A program made the position numbers and the translations under genes. Under the pieces are notes generated by a model. The model searched no databases. It saw only the letters and a list, made by a program, of their open reading frames with translations, and was not told the origin of the DNA. Shown piece by piece: positions 18,959-28,520 of a stretch of DNA of 64,000 nt. The number at the start of each line of letters is the position of its first letter. The first letter of the stretch is position 1. This DNA comes from Saprospiraceae bacterium (GTDB lineage Bacteria; Bacteroidota; Bacteroidia; Chitinophagales; Saprospiraceae): positions 220,148 through 284,147 of the forward strand of contig JADKGD010000071.1 in NCBI GenBank assembly GCA_016717145.1. Reading direction: 5' to 3'.

Positions 18959-18992
18959 AAGGGTCAATCTATTGTTAGATTTGACCCTTTTC
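18959..18992 (+). terminator. Terminator of rpsU
   Basis: Stem AAGGGTCAA / TTGACCCTT extended by TCT/AGA across a bulge, loop ATTGTT, then TTTTCT. Confidence 0.7.
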
Positions 18993-19055
18993 TGGTTATA
19001 TTAAAATTTAATGATTCCAATAATAATAGGTGACCAAAAGTAAAATGTAAAAAAT

Positions 19056-19946
19056 ATGCCCTTGAAACGAATCATCCATCCAAATAAAATACCAACCAAA
19101 GACCTTCATCAATATATTATTGGTGCTGTCGCTCCAAGACCAATTGCATTTGTAAGTACTATAGATGAAAACGGTGTAGAAAATCTGGCTCCATATAGCT
19201 TTTTTAATGCTTTTTCATCCAATCCTCCAATAGTAGTTTTCTCTTCAAACAGACGGGTAAGTGATAATACAACCAAAGACACTTTACATAATGTAAAGGT
19301 AAGTAAAGAATGTGTAGTGAATGTAGTTCCTTACCAAATAGTAAGACAAATGTCACTAGCCTCTATAGAATTTCCATCCCATGTCAGCGAATTTGATAAA
19401 ATCGGCCTTACCCCAGAACCTTCCGAAACAGTCAAAGCTCCTCGGGTTCTGGAATCACCTGTAAATATGGAATGTAAAGTAAAAGAAATCATTCCTTTGG
19501 GCGAACATGGAGGTGCCGGACACCTGATTATTTGTGAAGTAACTTTGATAGCCATATCTGAACATGTACTTGATGATAACAGACTCGATCCTCATAAACT
19601 CGACCTTATGGGCAGAATGGGTAGAAATTATTATGTGCGTGCCAGTGGAAATGCTGTATCTGAAATATATCAGTCAGTAACAGAAATTCCTCTTGGTTTT
19701 GATGGATTACCAAACTTTATTCGTTATAGCAATTTTCTTACTGGCAACGAAATCGCTGCGCTTGCTTCTTTAAAAAGCATGCCAACATCTGAAGAGATCA
19801 ATAGCTTCAAATCAGAAAATACTAAGTTTTTAAAACTTTCTACAAAAGCCATTCATCAGAAAGCCTTATCATATATAAAGGCTGGCAAAATATCTGAAGC
19901 GCTTCTTTTGTTAGTTTGTTACAACCAGCAAATACCAGAAAAATGA
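19056..19946 (+). CDS. Flavin reductase family protein
   Basis: A 296-residue protein with the FMN-binding split-barrel flavin-reductase domain in the first 200 residues: VAPRPIAFVSTIDENG, NLAPYSFFNAFSSNPP and RLDPHKLDLMGRMGRNYYVR are diagnostic. It likely reduces or binds FMN with NAD(P)H. The C-terminal 80 residues are an extra helical extension. No signal peptide. Its TGA overlaps the ATG of the following broken gene (ATGA, 19943-19946). Confidence 0.87.
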   Translation: MPLKRIIHPNKIPTKDLHQYIIGAVAPRPIAFVSTIDENGVENLAPYSFFNAFSSNPPIVVFSSNRRVSDNTTKDTLHNVKVSKECVVNVVPYQIVRQMSLASIEFPSHVSEFDKIGLTPEPSETVKAPRVLESPVNMECKVKEIIPLGEHGGAGHLIICEVTLIAISEHVLDDNRLDPHKLDLMGRMGRNYYVRASGNAVSEIYQSVTEIPLGFDGLPNFIRYSNFLTGNEIAALASLKSMPTSEEINSFKSENTKFLKLSTKAIHQKALSYIKAGKISEALLLLVCYNQQIPEK

Positions 19947-20608
19947 AAAAATTATACTCCTTGTTTTACTAATAACCTGTATTACAACTAGTCAGGCCCA
20001 AAAAAGTAAAAGAAAACCTAAGCAAAAAGCGGATTATGCAATAGAAATAACAAGTGGTTTTTTTTATCATGGTTTATTGTCAAATACAAATGAAAATAAA
20101 TTTGCTGGTTTTGGTGTTGGTGGCATCGGCCTTTATAGACAAAAGAATGGTTGGAAAAATGGAATTTCTTTTGAGTATTTGTCAATTTCCAAGGTAAATT
20201 CCACTCCATTTTATGATATTGATATAAGCAGAAGGGCATTGTTTTTGAGCTACAATCTTACAAAAAACATACTTAATAATCAATCCGGCAAGCTGCTTAT
20301 TGGTGGTTTTTGTGGGCTTTTAAACGATGTTGGTACCCAACTTCCGTTTATAAATTTTGCATTTCCCGTACATAATATTTATAATGGTGCTATTATTGGT
20401 GGCAAAATAGAAATATTCCCTTCCTTCCTCAGATACCTTCTATCTCACATCCGGCTTTAAATTTGGTATAATAGAAGGTGGTTGGAATACTTCTAAAAAA
20501 GACGATCCACAATTGCCAACAAGGGCACAAAGCAAGACTGAAATGTATGTAGACTTTGTAGGTGCTAATAGGTTGTCATTTTCTTTAGGAATTGGAATCA
20601 AGCTTTAA
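19943..20608 (+). pseudogene. Secreted beta-barrel-like outer-membrane protein, two frameshifts
   Basis: Read with two frame changes this is one protein of about 220 residues. The ATG at 19943 is followed by six A's; a seventh would give MKKIILLVLLITCITTSQAQ, an obvious signal peptide. The main frame (to 20458) has aromatic, glycine-rich alternating strands (EITSGFFYHG, GKLLIGGFCGLLNDVG). A second shift near 20420-20430 restores FYLTSGFKFGIIEGGWN to a C-terminal strand ending SLGIGIKL, stop at 20608. Strands plus a terminal amphipathic strand suggest an outer-membrane barrel. Overlap with the flavin reductase stop suggests coupling. The two indels compensate, so either assembly error or a recent pseudogene. 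Confidence 0.6.
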
Positions 20609-20698
20609 AGGAATAAATCATACTACTCTAAAATTTCTTTGTTTGGCAATAATTGATTATTATTGTGTAATCATTGTTGGCTTATTCAATAAAAAAAT

Positions 20699-22111
20699 AT
20701 GAAAATAAAATTTTGTGGCGCTGCACAGTTCGTTACCGGTAGTTCCCATTTGATCGAACTTGAAGACGGCTTCAAAATTTTGCTGGATTGTGGTTTGTTT
20801 CAGGGTAAAGGAGAATACATTTGGGAGTGGAACAATCATTGGTATTTTAAACCCTCAGAAATAGATTGTCTGGTGTTATCTCATGCACACATTGACCATT
20901 GCGGTCGTATACCAAAATTAGTAAAAGATGGTTATTCCGGGCCAATACATGCCACTCATGCTACCAGGAGTCTTTGTGCCGTAATGCTGTTAGATAGCGC
21001 TAAAATTCAGGAAATGGATGTTCAGTGGCACAATGAAAAGATACTTAAAAAACGTAAAAAAGAAACAAATGTAATTCGCTCTCCATTATATACCAGTGAT
21101 GACGTAGGTCCCGCAATGGTTAAATTTGAAGGTCACCCATACGATGTGTGGGAGCGCATACATCCAAATGTTGAAGTACTTTATAGGGATGCCGGTCATA
21201 TTTTGGGAAGTGCAAGTGTTACGTTAAAAATAAAAGAAGGAATCAAAGAAACTTTATTAGGATTTACTGGTGATATTGGCCGTCCTTTTCGTCCGATTCT
21301 AAGAGATCCACAGCCAATGCCTGAAGTCGACTATCTTATCTGTGAGTCTACGTATGGCGACAGAGTTCATGAGTCTGCACCTGAGCAATCAGCACAATTT
21401 CTGGATGTCATCAGAAAAACCTGTGTTGAAAAAAGGGGTAAACTGATCATACCTGCATTCAGCCTGGGCCGTACTCAAGAGATCGTTTATATGCTCGACA
21501 AAATGGAAGGTGAAGGTTTATTACCCAAGATAAAAGTCTATGTTGACAGCCCCTTAGCAGTCAATGTGACACATATATTTGGTCTCCATCCTGAATGTTT
21601 TGATACAGACCTCAATTCATATATGCTGACCGATGATAACCCATTCGGCTTTAATAATCTGGTCTATATCAAAGATGTAGAAACATCAAAGTCATTAAAT
21701 AATAGTCAGGAACCTTGTATTATCATAAGCGCAGCAGGCATGATGAACGCCGGACGGGTAAAACATCACTTATTTAACAATATAGAAAACCCAAAAAATA
21801 CCTTCCTTATGGTAGGATATTGTTCCCCTGAAACACCAGGTGGCATACTGCGATCCGGAGCAGAGACGATTCGCATCTTTGGTGAAGAAAAAGTTATACG
21901 CGCTGATGTCGTCATCATGGATTCATTCTCTGCTCACGGCGATAAAAATGAGATGTATGACTTTATAAAAAATCAAGCCGGTAAAACAAAAAATATGTTT
22001 CTCGTGCACGGAGAGTTAGAAACTCAGACCAGTTTTAAACATTTTCTTCAGTCTAAAGGATTCGGTCATATAGAAATACCAAAACCAGGTGAAGAAGTGA
22101 CAATAGCTTGA
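20699..22111 (+). CDS. MBL-fold beta-CASP hydrolase (RNA-processing type)
   Basis: A 470-residue metallo-beta-lactamase-fold protein. Zinc motif HAHIDHCGRIPKL (HxHxDH) is near residues 67-72, DAGHILGSAS supplies the next His, and FTGDIGRP the bridging Asp. The beta-CASP insert follows (ESTYGDR, IPAFSLGRTQEIVYMLD), then SAAGMMNAGRVKHHL and the terminal DSFSAHGDKNEM with VHGE. This is the family of CPSF73/Ysh1-like nucleases found in bacteria, distinct from RNase J. RNA endo- or exonuclease activity is inferred. Cytosolic, apparently monocistronic. Confidence 0.88.
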   Translation: MKIKFCGAAQFVTGSSHLIELEDGFKILLDCGLFQGKGEYIWEWNNHWYFKPSEIDCLVLSHAHIDHCGRIPKLVKDGYSGPIHATHATRSLCAVMLLDSAKIQEMDVQWHNEKILKKRKKETNVIRSPLYTSDDVGPAMVKFEGHPYDVWERIHPNVEVLYRDAGHILGSASVTLKIKEGIKETLLGFTGDIGRPFRPILRDPQPMPEVDYLICESTYGDRVHESAPEQSAQFLDVIRKTCVEKRGKLIIPAFSLGRTQEIVYMLDKMEGEGLLPKIKVYVDSPLAVNVTHIFGLHPECFDTDLNSYMLTDDNPFGFNNLVYIKDVETSKSLNNSQEPCIIISAAGMMNAGRVKHHLFNNIENPKNTFLMVGYCSPETPGGILRSGAETIRIFGEEKVIRADVVIMDSFSAHGDKNEMYDFIKNQAGKTKNMFLVHGELETQTSFKHFLQSKGFGHIEIPKPGEEVTIA

Positions 22112-22125
22112 AGATATCATGTTAT

Positions 22126-22482
22126 TCAATCTTTTTTATCAAATACGGCATGATAATATGTAGTATCGCCTTGCGCAAATATTATTCTACGGTTTGGCAT
22201 GTTTTCCAATTCAAAAATACCGTTTACCGTAAATTTTAACTCTGCAAAAAGATAACCGGTCTCCCCGGAAATAATCGCACCATAAAGGCTATCTTTTACC
22301 AACTCTTGCATAGGAAAATCATTATTCCATGACAATGGATTTTCCTCTCCACGTATGCCTGCTGAATCTATGTTTTTTTTTCCGGACACATCAAGAGTCA
22401 CCTTTACATTTCTTTTAAAGGACTTCTGGACACAGCTCTGAAAACAGAACATAACTACCATTATTATAATTATTGATTTCAT
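22126..22482 (-). CDS. Small lipoprotein of unknown function
   Basis: 118 residues with a lipoprotein signal (MKSIIIIMVVMFCFQSC). The mature part is polar and rich in beta-forming residues (LFAELKFTVNGIFELENMP); I recognise no domain. Its start overlaps the stop of the DoxX gene by four bases (22479-22482), so translation is probably coupled and a shared envelope role is likely. Confidence 0.6.
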   Translation of the reverse strand: MKSIIIIMVVMFCFQSCVQKSFKRNVKVTLDVSGKKNIDSAGIRGEENPLSWNNDFPMQELVKDSLYGAIISGETGYLFAELKFTVNGIFELENMPNRRIIFAQGDTTYYHAVFDKKD

Positions 22483-22970
22483 TTTGTATACTTTTTACAA
22501 ATTAAATAATCTAAACCAAATCTACCTGAACCCGTAATGACATAAAATATGCCGACCCATAAAAAACCCATGGCTGGGAGCATATTCCACATGCCGGATT
22601 GAAACTGTTGTAAAAACATTGCCACCAACATAGTGCAAATAATAAGAAATGAAAACAATCTGGTCTGAAAACCTAAAAGTAAAAATATACCACCTACGGC
22701 TTCGCTAAATGCGCCCATCCAGGCAAAAAATCCTGGAAAGATGGCAAAAACTCCACCATATTCTGCTACATCATTTGGAAACCAAAACGCTACTTCAAAT
22801 AACCCTAAGTTATTGTCGACAGGAGACCAAGGTAGACCGAACTTTGGTGCGCTAAAAGAAACGGATAATAAGATGCCACACACAATCCGTGGTATGGTCA
22901 AAATCAGATCCTGCCATATCAAAGGCATGTTGATCGGAATGGTGATTCTTTTTATAAGATTTATGATCAT
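22479..22970 (-). CDS. DoxX family membrane protein
   Basis: A 163-residue inner-membrane protein with four hydrophobic helices. The DoxX pattern is visible in IPRIVCGILLSVSFSAPKFG, FAWMGAFSEAVGGIFLLLGF and the following helices. DoxX-type proteins occur in redox and membrane-stress settings, but the activity of this one is unknown. It lies 29 bases downstream of the GIN-domain gene and overlaps the lipoprotein gene, forming an operon. Confidence 0.83.
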   Translation of the reverse strand: MIINLIKRITIPINMPLIWQDLILTIPRIVCGILLSVSFSAPKFGLPWSPVDNNLGLFEVAFWFPNDVAEYGGVFAIFPGFFAWMGAFSEAVGGIFLLLGFQTRLFSFLIICTMLVAMFLQQFQSGMWNMLPAMGFLWVGIFYVITGSGRFGLDYLICKKYTK

Positions 22971-22999
22971 GATATTATTTTGTATTTTAAAAAATTGAG

Positions 23000-23662
23000 T
23001 TATAATTGAATGAGATTACCATTTCCTGTACTTGAGGAATTTTTAAAACTTGCTTTGCCTTTATTTACGACATTACCATTTCCAGAAACTCGGGCTGATA
23101 ATTTATTGTTAACATTCACCTTTACATTACCATTGCCGGAGCACTTGATATCAGATGTTTTGGCTATTAATTCTGTGGCATAAAGATTACCATTACCTGC
23201 ATTAATGATGTCAAGTTGATCTATAGATCCTTGTACTGTAGTAGACGAATTTGAAAGATTTTGGATCTTTAGGTACCGGCCGCTAATGTTATTGACAGTT
23301 AGTCTACTGTTTCCATCATGGGTGATGACAGATACTTCGGGCATTGAAATGGTAATCCTGATATTAGTATCTTCGATGTACATTCGATTGCTGTTATTTC
23401 CCTTCAAAAATATTTTCAATCGACCTTCCGGCTTATCTTCATCAAAAGCCAAAAGTGGTAAAATATTGTCATCTATGGTTACTTTTATGCTCCATGACTT
23501 CCCTATCTCAACATTAATGTTACCATCTAAATCAACAAACCCTATTTTGTCAAAATTAGAATAATCAAACTGTTTTTCGATCAGTTTTGCAGAACCTCGT
23601 AACTGTCCGAATAAAGAAACATACATTAAAAACATTGCTGTGGTCATTCCTAAATTTTTCAT
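23000..23662 (-). CDS. GIN domain (DUF2807) secreted protein
   Basis: 220 residues with an N-terminal signal peptide (MTTAMFLMYVSLFGQ). The body is the head-GIN-domain fold: DFDKIGFVDLDGNINVEIG-like start, ITISMPEVSVITHDGNSRL, then a ladder of repeated SGNGN/GNGN turns (GNGNLYA, SGNGNVKV, SGNGNVVN, TGNGNLIQL) as expected of a right-handed beta-helix. These envelope proteins are common in Bacteroidota and have no agreed function. First gene of the three-gene GIN-DoxX-lipoprotein group. Confidence 0.83.
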   Translation of the reverse strand: MKNLGMTTAMFLMYVSLFGQLRGSAKLIEKQFDYSNFDKIGFVDLDGNINVEIGKSWSIKVTIDDNILPLLAFDEDKPEGRLKIFLKGNNSNRMYIEDTNIRITISMPEVSVITHDGNSRLTVNNISGRYLKIQNLSNSSTTVQGSIDQLDIINAGNGNLYATELIAKTSDIKCSGNGNVKVNVNNKLSARVSGNGNVVNKGKASFKNSSSTGNGNLIQL

Positions 23663-23966
23663 TTAAAAATATTTTTATGGTGAAAGAATACCCCAAAAGT
23701 AAGGCACAACACTAAGTGCAGCGTTTCAAATGGTAATTTGAGACAAATTTTATTCCTTTCGGCCCAAAATATACTCTTAGCTGCTGTAACATGTATTCCA
23801 TTATTTCAGAAAAGGTAAGTGACTTGTTTTTTGAGCAGAAGCATGTGGTAAATAGAAAATGTAACCCCACAAATTAAAGATGGATCATCTAATAAATCGA
23901 AAAATAAATAATTTTTTATTTTTAATGTAAAAAGTAAAATGAGGTTTCTACTTCCTGAACACAATT
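23663..23966. other. Intergenic region with a possible decayed coding remnant
   Basis: 304 bases without a gene. On the plus strand from 23737 an open stretch reads FETNFIPFGPKYTLSCCNM and continues to a stop near 23877. The first 13 bases (TTTGAGACAAATT) recur near 43.5 kb, also read FETN. Otherwise A/T-rich, with no promoter or terminator that I can defend. Confidence 0.3.
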
Positions 23967-25133
23967 TTAAATTTTCATCAATTCTCGCGGAGATACTTTT
24001 CTTAATTTTTTAACAGATCTATTAAACGTAGCTTTTGAATTGAAACCACAATCATAAGCAATTGCTAATATGGTAAGATTTTTATAATCTTTAGACTTTG
24101 ATAACTTGATAAATTCATTGACCCGATATTCATTGATGAAGTCGTTAAAATTTTTTCCAAACTGCTTATTGATAACGCCTGAAAGAATGGTTGTATTTGT
24201 CTTTAACTTTTTCGCCAACTCAATAAGGGATAGTTCCGGGTCAAGATAAGGTTTTTGTGTTGTCATTAGGGTGCGTAGTTTTTGTTCCAATTCAGTATAA
24301 TCAACCTCCTGGCCGGATTGAAGCATTGACAAAACCGGCAGATCATTGTTAAATAAACCATCATTTTTTTTTCCGTCATTTGAGGCACTTTCTTTTAATA
24401 ATTCTTCCATATCAAAAGTAAGATTACTAGGCTGTGGCTGAGCATAACCTATAATACCTACATACAAAGTTATCGCTACGCTAAGTAGTTGCCACCACCA
24501 ATCATCTTCATAATTCATATGCAGCATATAATCAGCTATATACCAAATCCATTTGAAAATCTCTCCGGCAATGATGAAGTAAATAAAGTTCCTTAGCCAG
24601 ATAAAACTGATTTTATCCTGATTGGAAAATTGATTTTCAGCCCAAAATCTATATGACTTATATAATGAAAGAGAATGATAAAAGTAATAAATATAAGAAG
24701 CCCAAATGGCAAATCTTTCGATGATGTCAAACACTAAAGCGTATTCGGCCTGTTGAAATCGGTAAACCACATCTTTGCCGGATAAAAAAATTCCTATATT
24801 GAACAAAAAATATAGGAAATAAGGAATATAATGTTTTAAATCCTTTCTCCTAAACCTGAATCGCCGATTTATTTGCGTCCTTAAATAAAACCAAACTGTA
24901 GGTGCCAGTGCTAAAGCAAAATATCTTGGAAATCCATTCATTTCCTCCCATAGAAAATTAATGCCGGCAAACCCAAACGTATAATCTTGTAAGGTCATGG
25001 CCAAAAAGAATACCACAAAACCCAAAAACATGTCCGAATGACGCTCCTCGACATAACTTCGGTACCAAAATAAAATGGCAAAAAGAATTCCTACAAAATA
25101 GCCTATCTGAAGTGGTGTCGTAAAAATAGACAT
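23967..25133 (-). CDS. Membrane-anchored AraC-family transcriptional regulator
   Basis: 388 residues. About seven hydrophobic helices in residues 5-240 (IGYFVGILFAILFWY, LGFVVFFLAMTLQDYTFGF and others) are followed by a linker and a C-terminal AraC DNA-binding domain (about 290-385): LSLIELAKKLKTNTTILSGVINK and LTILAIAYDCGFNSKATFNRSVKK are the two helix-turn-helices. This 7TM-plus-AraC architecture is common in Bacteroidota and probably senses a membrane or extracellular signal. It is upstream of, and in line with, the GIN-DoxX-lipoprotein group, its likely target. Confidence 0.87.
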   Translation of the reverse strand: MSIFTTPLQIGYFVGILFAILFWYRSYVEERHSDMFLGFVVFFLAMTLQDYTFGFAGINFLWEEMNGFPRYFALALAPTVWFYLRTQINRRFRFRRKDLKHYIPYFLYFLFNIGIFLSGKDVVYRFQQAEYALVFDIIERFAIWASYIYYFYHSLSLYKSYRFWAENQFSNQDKISFIWLRNFIYFIIAGEIFKWIWYIADYMLHMNYEDDWWWQLLSVAITLYVGIIGYAQPQPSNLTFDMEELLKESASNDGKKNDGLFNNDLPVLSMLQSGQEVDYTELEQKLRTLMTTQKPYLDPELSLIELAKKLKTNTTILSGVINKQFGKNFNDFINEYRVNEFIKLSKSKDYKNLTILAIAYDCGFNSKATFNRSVKKLRKVSPRELMKI

Positions 25134-25252
25134 AAAAAAATCTGGTTTGACTTTAAAGACAGCCTGAATATAAAATAGTTGTCTCTAACCGAAGTAATTC
25201 TTAGTGTTAAACTTTCCTTTCAGAAAAAAAATCAAAATGTATGCAATAGAAT

Positions 25253-26251
25253 TTAGACCTTATCCAGCTCCTTTTTTAATTGATCTATAACCATGATCTC
25301 AGAGGCATCAACATTATTGAGTTGTGCCAGATACCAGCTCACCCAGTCTCCCAGATGAACCATGTACATCAACTTTTCAGTTAAAGATTGCCCTTTTGAA
25401 TAGATTTCGATAACCGTAGATGCATATTGACCGACAATTTGTTTGGTAATGTCCATGCGTACCTGATTTCTTTTCAGATCATCCCGGTTTCTCAAGAAAA
25501 TGACAGCCAGGTCTTCGTGTTTTGACTTCCAACCTACCAGTTCGTTATGGTTCATTTCTGGTAAGACATGATGCCAGCATAACATTTTACTATTTTCATT
25601 TATTTGCTGTCTCCATCTGACGCCAATGGATTCTGCTCTATCTGTAGAGTACATAACAGGCATTTTTTTATATAACAATTCAGCAATTTTTGAGGCTTTT
25701 TGCATGATGTCGTCCTGTTCAAAAATCAATAGATCTACTGCTGTTCTGATCTGCTCAATAGATGATTTTGATATCAATCCGAGTTTAAATAATATGTATA
25801 ATTGTTGGACCAGAGAAAATCCAAGACAAGCCCTTGGTGATGGCCATCCTGATGGTAAAATGATATAATCCAAACCTGATTGGCGTGCCAAATCAATGAT
25901 TTTACCTCCGGATGCAATACAGACTATTTTTGCTTCCGTTTTTAAAGCCTGCTGCAATGCGGACAGCGTTTCTTCTGTATTACCGGAATAAGAAGATATG
26001 ATAATTAATGAGTGGGTATTGATATATGTGGGCAGTATATAACCACTTACTACATTAAATGGACATTTGCATTCACCACTTATAATATCTGCTACAAAGG
26101 CACCACCGATGCCTGAACCTCCCATGCCTGCCATGATAATGTTCCGGATTTCACTCGGATGTGAAAGTATTTTCGCTTCTTCCCCTATTTCTAAAGCTTC
26201 TTTGAGTTGTGCTGGAAACTTCTTGATTAATTGGTCCATCATATTATACAC
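25253..26251 (-). CDS. Bifunctional phosphoglucose/phosphomannose isomerase
   Basis: 332 residues with the SIS fold: IIMAGMGGSGIGGAFVADII near residues 38-57, SSYSGNTEETLSAL near 91-104, and the family-specific LPEMNHNELVGW around 232-243 and HLGDWVSWYLA near the C-terminus. This family interconverts glucose-6-P/fructose-6-P and mannose-6-P/fructose-6-P, serving glycolysis and mannose-nucleotide synthesis. Two ATG codons lie close together at the start (MYNMMDQ), so the start is uncertain by a few residues. Promoter at 26263-26293. Confidence 0.88.
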   Translation of the reverse strand: MYNMMDQLIKKFPAQLKEALEIGEEAKILSHPSEIRNIIMAGMGGSGIGGAFVADIISGECKCPFNVVSGYILPTYINTHSLIIISSYSGNTEETLSALQQALKTEAKIVCIASGGKIIDLARQSGLDYIILPSGWPSPRACLGFSLVQQLYILFKLGLISKSSIEQIRTAVDLLIFEQDDIMQKASKIAELLYKKMPVMYSTDRAESIGVRWRQQINENSKMLCWHHVLPEMNHNELVGWKSKHEDLAVIFLRNRDDLKRNQVRMDITKQIVGQYASTVIEIYSKGQSLTEKLMYMVHLGDWVSWYLAQLNNVDASEIMVIDQLKKELDKV

Positions 26252-26262
26252 TTAATTTTCAA

Positions 26263-26293
26263 CAAAGATACCCGACTTAGCGTTATTGTACAA
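26263..26293 (-). promoter_or_regulatory. Promoter of the phosphoglucose/phosphomannose isomerase gene
   Basis: Minus-strand TATCTTTG (plus 26263-26270) with a TTG (26291-26293) 20 bases upstream. Confidence 0.5.
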
Positions 26294-26388
26294 TGAATGT
26301 TACAAAAAGAAAGAAATAGGTCATATAATTTACTATAAATTAGATCCTTATATCACAAATTGTTAACAAATATTTATTGGTAAATATT

Positions 26389-26396
26389 TACCTTTG
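26389..26396 (+). promoter_or_regulatory. -7 box of the ahcY promoter
   Basis: TACCTTTG fits TAnnTTTG, 32 bases before the ATG. The implied leader of under 30 bases is too short for an SAH riboswitch. Confidence 0.5.
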
Positions 26397-26428
26397 CAGT
26401 CATTTTAAAAAAGTCTAAATTTTAAATC

Positions 26429-27741
26429 ATGATAAATACAGAAAAAACTTTGGCCTACAAAGTAAAAGACATTAGTTTAGCTGATTGGGGACGTAAGGAA
26501 ATTACGCTGGCAGAGGCTGAAATGCCGGGTTTAATGGCTCTCAGAGAAGAGTTTGGCGCGACTAAACCGCTTAAGGGCGCTCGGGTTGCCGGTTGCCTAC
26601 ACATGACAATCCAGACAGCTGTTTTGATTGAAACACTCATCGCGTTAGGCGCTGAAGTGTCCTGGTCTTCTTGTAATATCTTCTCTACCCAGGATCATGC
26701 TGCAGCAGCAATAGCAGCTGTCGGTATTCCTGTATTTGCCTGGAAAGGGATGAATGAAGAAGAATTTGACTGGTGTATTGAGCAAACCCTTTGTGCATTT
26801 AAGAATGGTGAACCATTGAATATGATATTGGATGATGGTGGCGACCTTACAAATATGGTTTTGATAGATTTCCAGAGTTGGTGGGTAATATTAAAGGTCT
26901 TTCAGAGGAAACGACAACAGGAGTACACAGACTTTATGAAAGAGAAAAAAATGGTACCTTGGTTCTTCCTGCCATTAATATCAACGACTCAGTGACCAAA
27001 TCTAAATTTGATAATAAATATGGTTGCAAAGAATCTTTGGTAGATTCTATAAGAAGAGCTACTGATATTATGATGGCTGGAAAAGTCGCAGTTGTTGCAG
27101 GTTACGGTGATGTTGGTAAAGGATCTGCAGCCTCCCTCAAAGGTGCCGGGTGCAGGGTTATCGTTACAGAAATTGATCCTATTTGTGCGCTTCAGGCTGC
27201 GATGGACGGGTTTGCAGTAAAAAAAATGGATACTGCCCTGATTGAAGCTAGTATAGTTGTTACTGCGACCGGGAATAAGAATATTATCAGAGAAGAACAT
27301 TTTAGAAAAATGAATGACAAGACTATTGTTTGTAACATTGGCCATTTTGACAATGAAATTGATATGGCCTGGTTAAATAAAAATTATGGTCACACTAAAG
27401 ATCAGATCAAGCCACAGGTAGATTTATATAATATAGAGGGCAAAGACGTCATCCTGCTTGCAGAAGGTAGATTGGTAAACCTGGGCTGTGCTACCGGCCA
27501 CCCTTCGTTTGTAATGTCCAATAGCTTTACAAATCAAGTACTTGCTCAATTGGAATTGTGGCAAAATACTGATAAGTACGAAAACAAAGTATATACTCTT
27601 CCAAAACATTTGGATGAAAAAGTTGCCAGGCTTCATCTGTCAAAAATTGGCGTTGAACTTGAAGAATTATCTCGCGATCAGGCAGATTATATTGGTGTAA
27701 CCGTACAAGGACCTTATAAACCGGAATACTACAGATATTAA
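26429..27741 (+). CDS. ahcY: Adenosylhomocysteinase, one-base deletion at about 26863
   Basis: Hydrolyses S-adenosylhomocysteine to adenosine and homocysteine, using bound NAD+, in the methyl cycle. The N-terminal half has GARVAGCLHMTIQTAVLIETL and STQDHAAAA. The second half, in another frame, carries the NAD Rossmann motif VAGYGDVGKGSAASLKGAG, NIGHFDNEIDM, and ends GPYKPEYYRY. The junction reads ggttttgatagattt where GTT TTG GAT AGA TTT is expected, so one G is missing at 26863. Corrected length is 437 residues, normal for the family. The enzyme is close to essential, so assembly error is likelier than a pseudogene. A 13-bp hairpin follows. Confidence 0.93.
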
Positions 27742-27781
27742 TTATTTGGTGAAAACCACTTGATATACTATATTAAATAGG

Positions 27782-27816
27782 CAAAGGCTTGCAATCTCTA
27801 AGTTTGCAAGCCTTTG
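27782..27816 (+). terminator. Terminator-like hairpin after ahcY
   Basis: Perfect 13-bp stem CAAAGGCTTGCAA / TTGCAAGCCTTTG with a 9-base loop, 40 bases after the stop codon. No strong T-run follows. Confidence 0.6.
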
Positions 27817-28074
27817 TGCATTTATAAGCGAGCTGAAGTAGCAATTGTGCCTATAAAGTGATTTGTTTATTTTGATCACATTTTTCAAACAATGTTGATG
27901 ATGCGATATCAGACATAAAACGAAGCCAATTTATTTAATATTGTAATACCCATACCCTAATTTCAATAATTAATTTTTTACACTCCAATGTAGGCAGAAC
28001 TAGTGCAGCATAACTTATCTACAAAGGAATAATAAAAAATTGTAAACAAAAAACAAAGCTTGCACATAGCATAA
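27817..28074. other. Intergenic region between ahcY and the 28.1-kb palindrome
   Basis: A/T-rich, no open frame of note, no promoter I would defend. The whole gap between ahcY and the ABC permease is about 780 bases; the structured parts (palindrome, promoter, terminator) are entered separately. Confidence 0.4.
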
Positions 28075-28117
28075 AATTATTTTTAATATATTGATATACA
28101 ATATATTAAAAATAATT
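28075..28117. repeat. 43-bp inverted repeat with 19-bp perfect arms
   Basis: Left arm 28075-28093, spacer ATATA, right arm 28099-28117, with no mismatches. The arms are A/T only apart from the innermost pair (TTG/CAA). It lies about 40 bases upstream of the promoter at 28158 and could be a regulator site, a hairpin in a long transcript, or a leftover of a small mobile element. Confidence 0.6.
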
Positions 28118-28157
28118 ACTGTTTTTCGAAACAACAAAAAGCATTTCAAAATGTGTT

Positions 28158-28185
28158 TTTGTCAATCAATTTAAAAGTAGCTTTG
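28158..28185 (+). promoter_or_regulatory. Promoter with no ORF behind it
   Basis: TTTG at 28158-28161, 16-base gap, TAGCTTTG at 28178-28185. Spacing and boxes equal those of the rpsU promoter in this window. The next gene begins more than 330 bases downstream and a terminator intervenes. Confidence 0.5.
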
Positions 28186-28190
28186 TATTC

Positions 28191-28271
28191 TCAAAACAGA
28201 CTAAAAGTAATAATGTGGCTTTAATGATAAGAAACAGGCTCTCAAAAAGTTGATGGCCTGTTTTCTTTTTT
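28191..28271 (+). ncRNA. Candidate small RNA (about 80 nt)
   Basis: Predicted from signals alone: transcription would begin near 28191 behind the promoter at 28158-28185 and end at the hairpin 28231-28271 (GAAACAGGC / GCCTGTTTTC followed by TTTTT). No open frame of useful size lies between. It has no resemblance I recognise to 6S, tmRNA, RNase P or SRP RNA and is too short for most of them. A leader of the downstream permease gene, ending in an attenuator, is an alternative. Confidence 0.4.
28231..28271 (+). terminator. Rho-independent terminator upstream of the ABC permease
   Basis: Nine-base stem GAAACAGGC / GCCTGTTTTC with a 16-base loop, then a T-run. Confidence 0.65.
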
Positions 28272-28520
28272 ATTGAACAACATATGAGTAAATCAGGAAA
28301 AGAAAATTACATGCTGAAAATGGGCTACAGTAACGTTCTTACATTCATATGTAGGTTGGAAAATTAAATCCATTCTGCATATTTTGAATCAAATATAAAA
28401 TTAAATACCAACGCTGTTATTTATTTTATTAAGTTTTGTCGAAATATTAAGGTAGTATTTCTATAAAAAATGAAGAAACCAAACCATATCCTTATCTTTA
28501 TGATATAAATAAGATTGTGT

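Noticed and set aside
26397..26428. SAH riboswitch before ahcY
   Set aside because: The -7 box leaves a leader of under 30 bases, too short for an aptamer.
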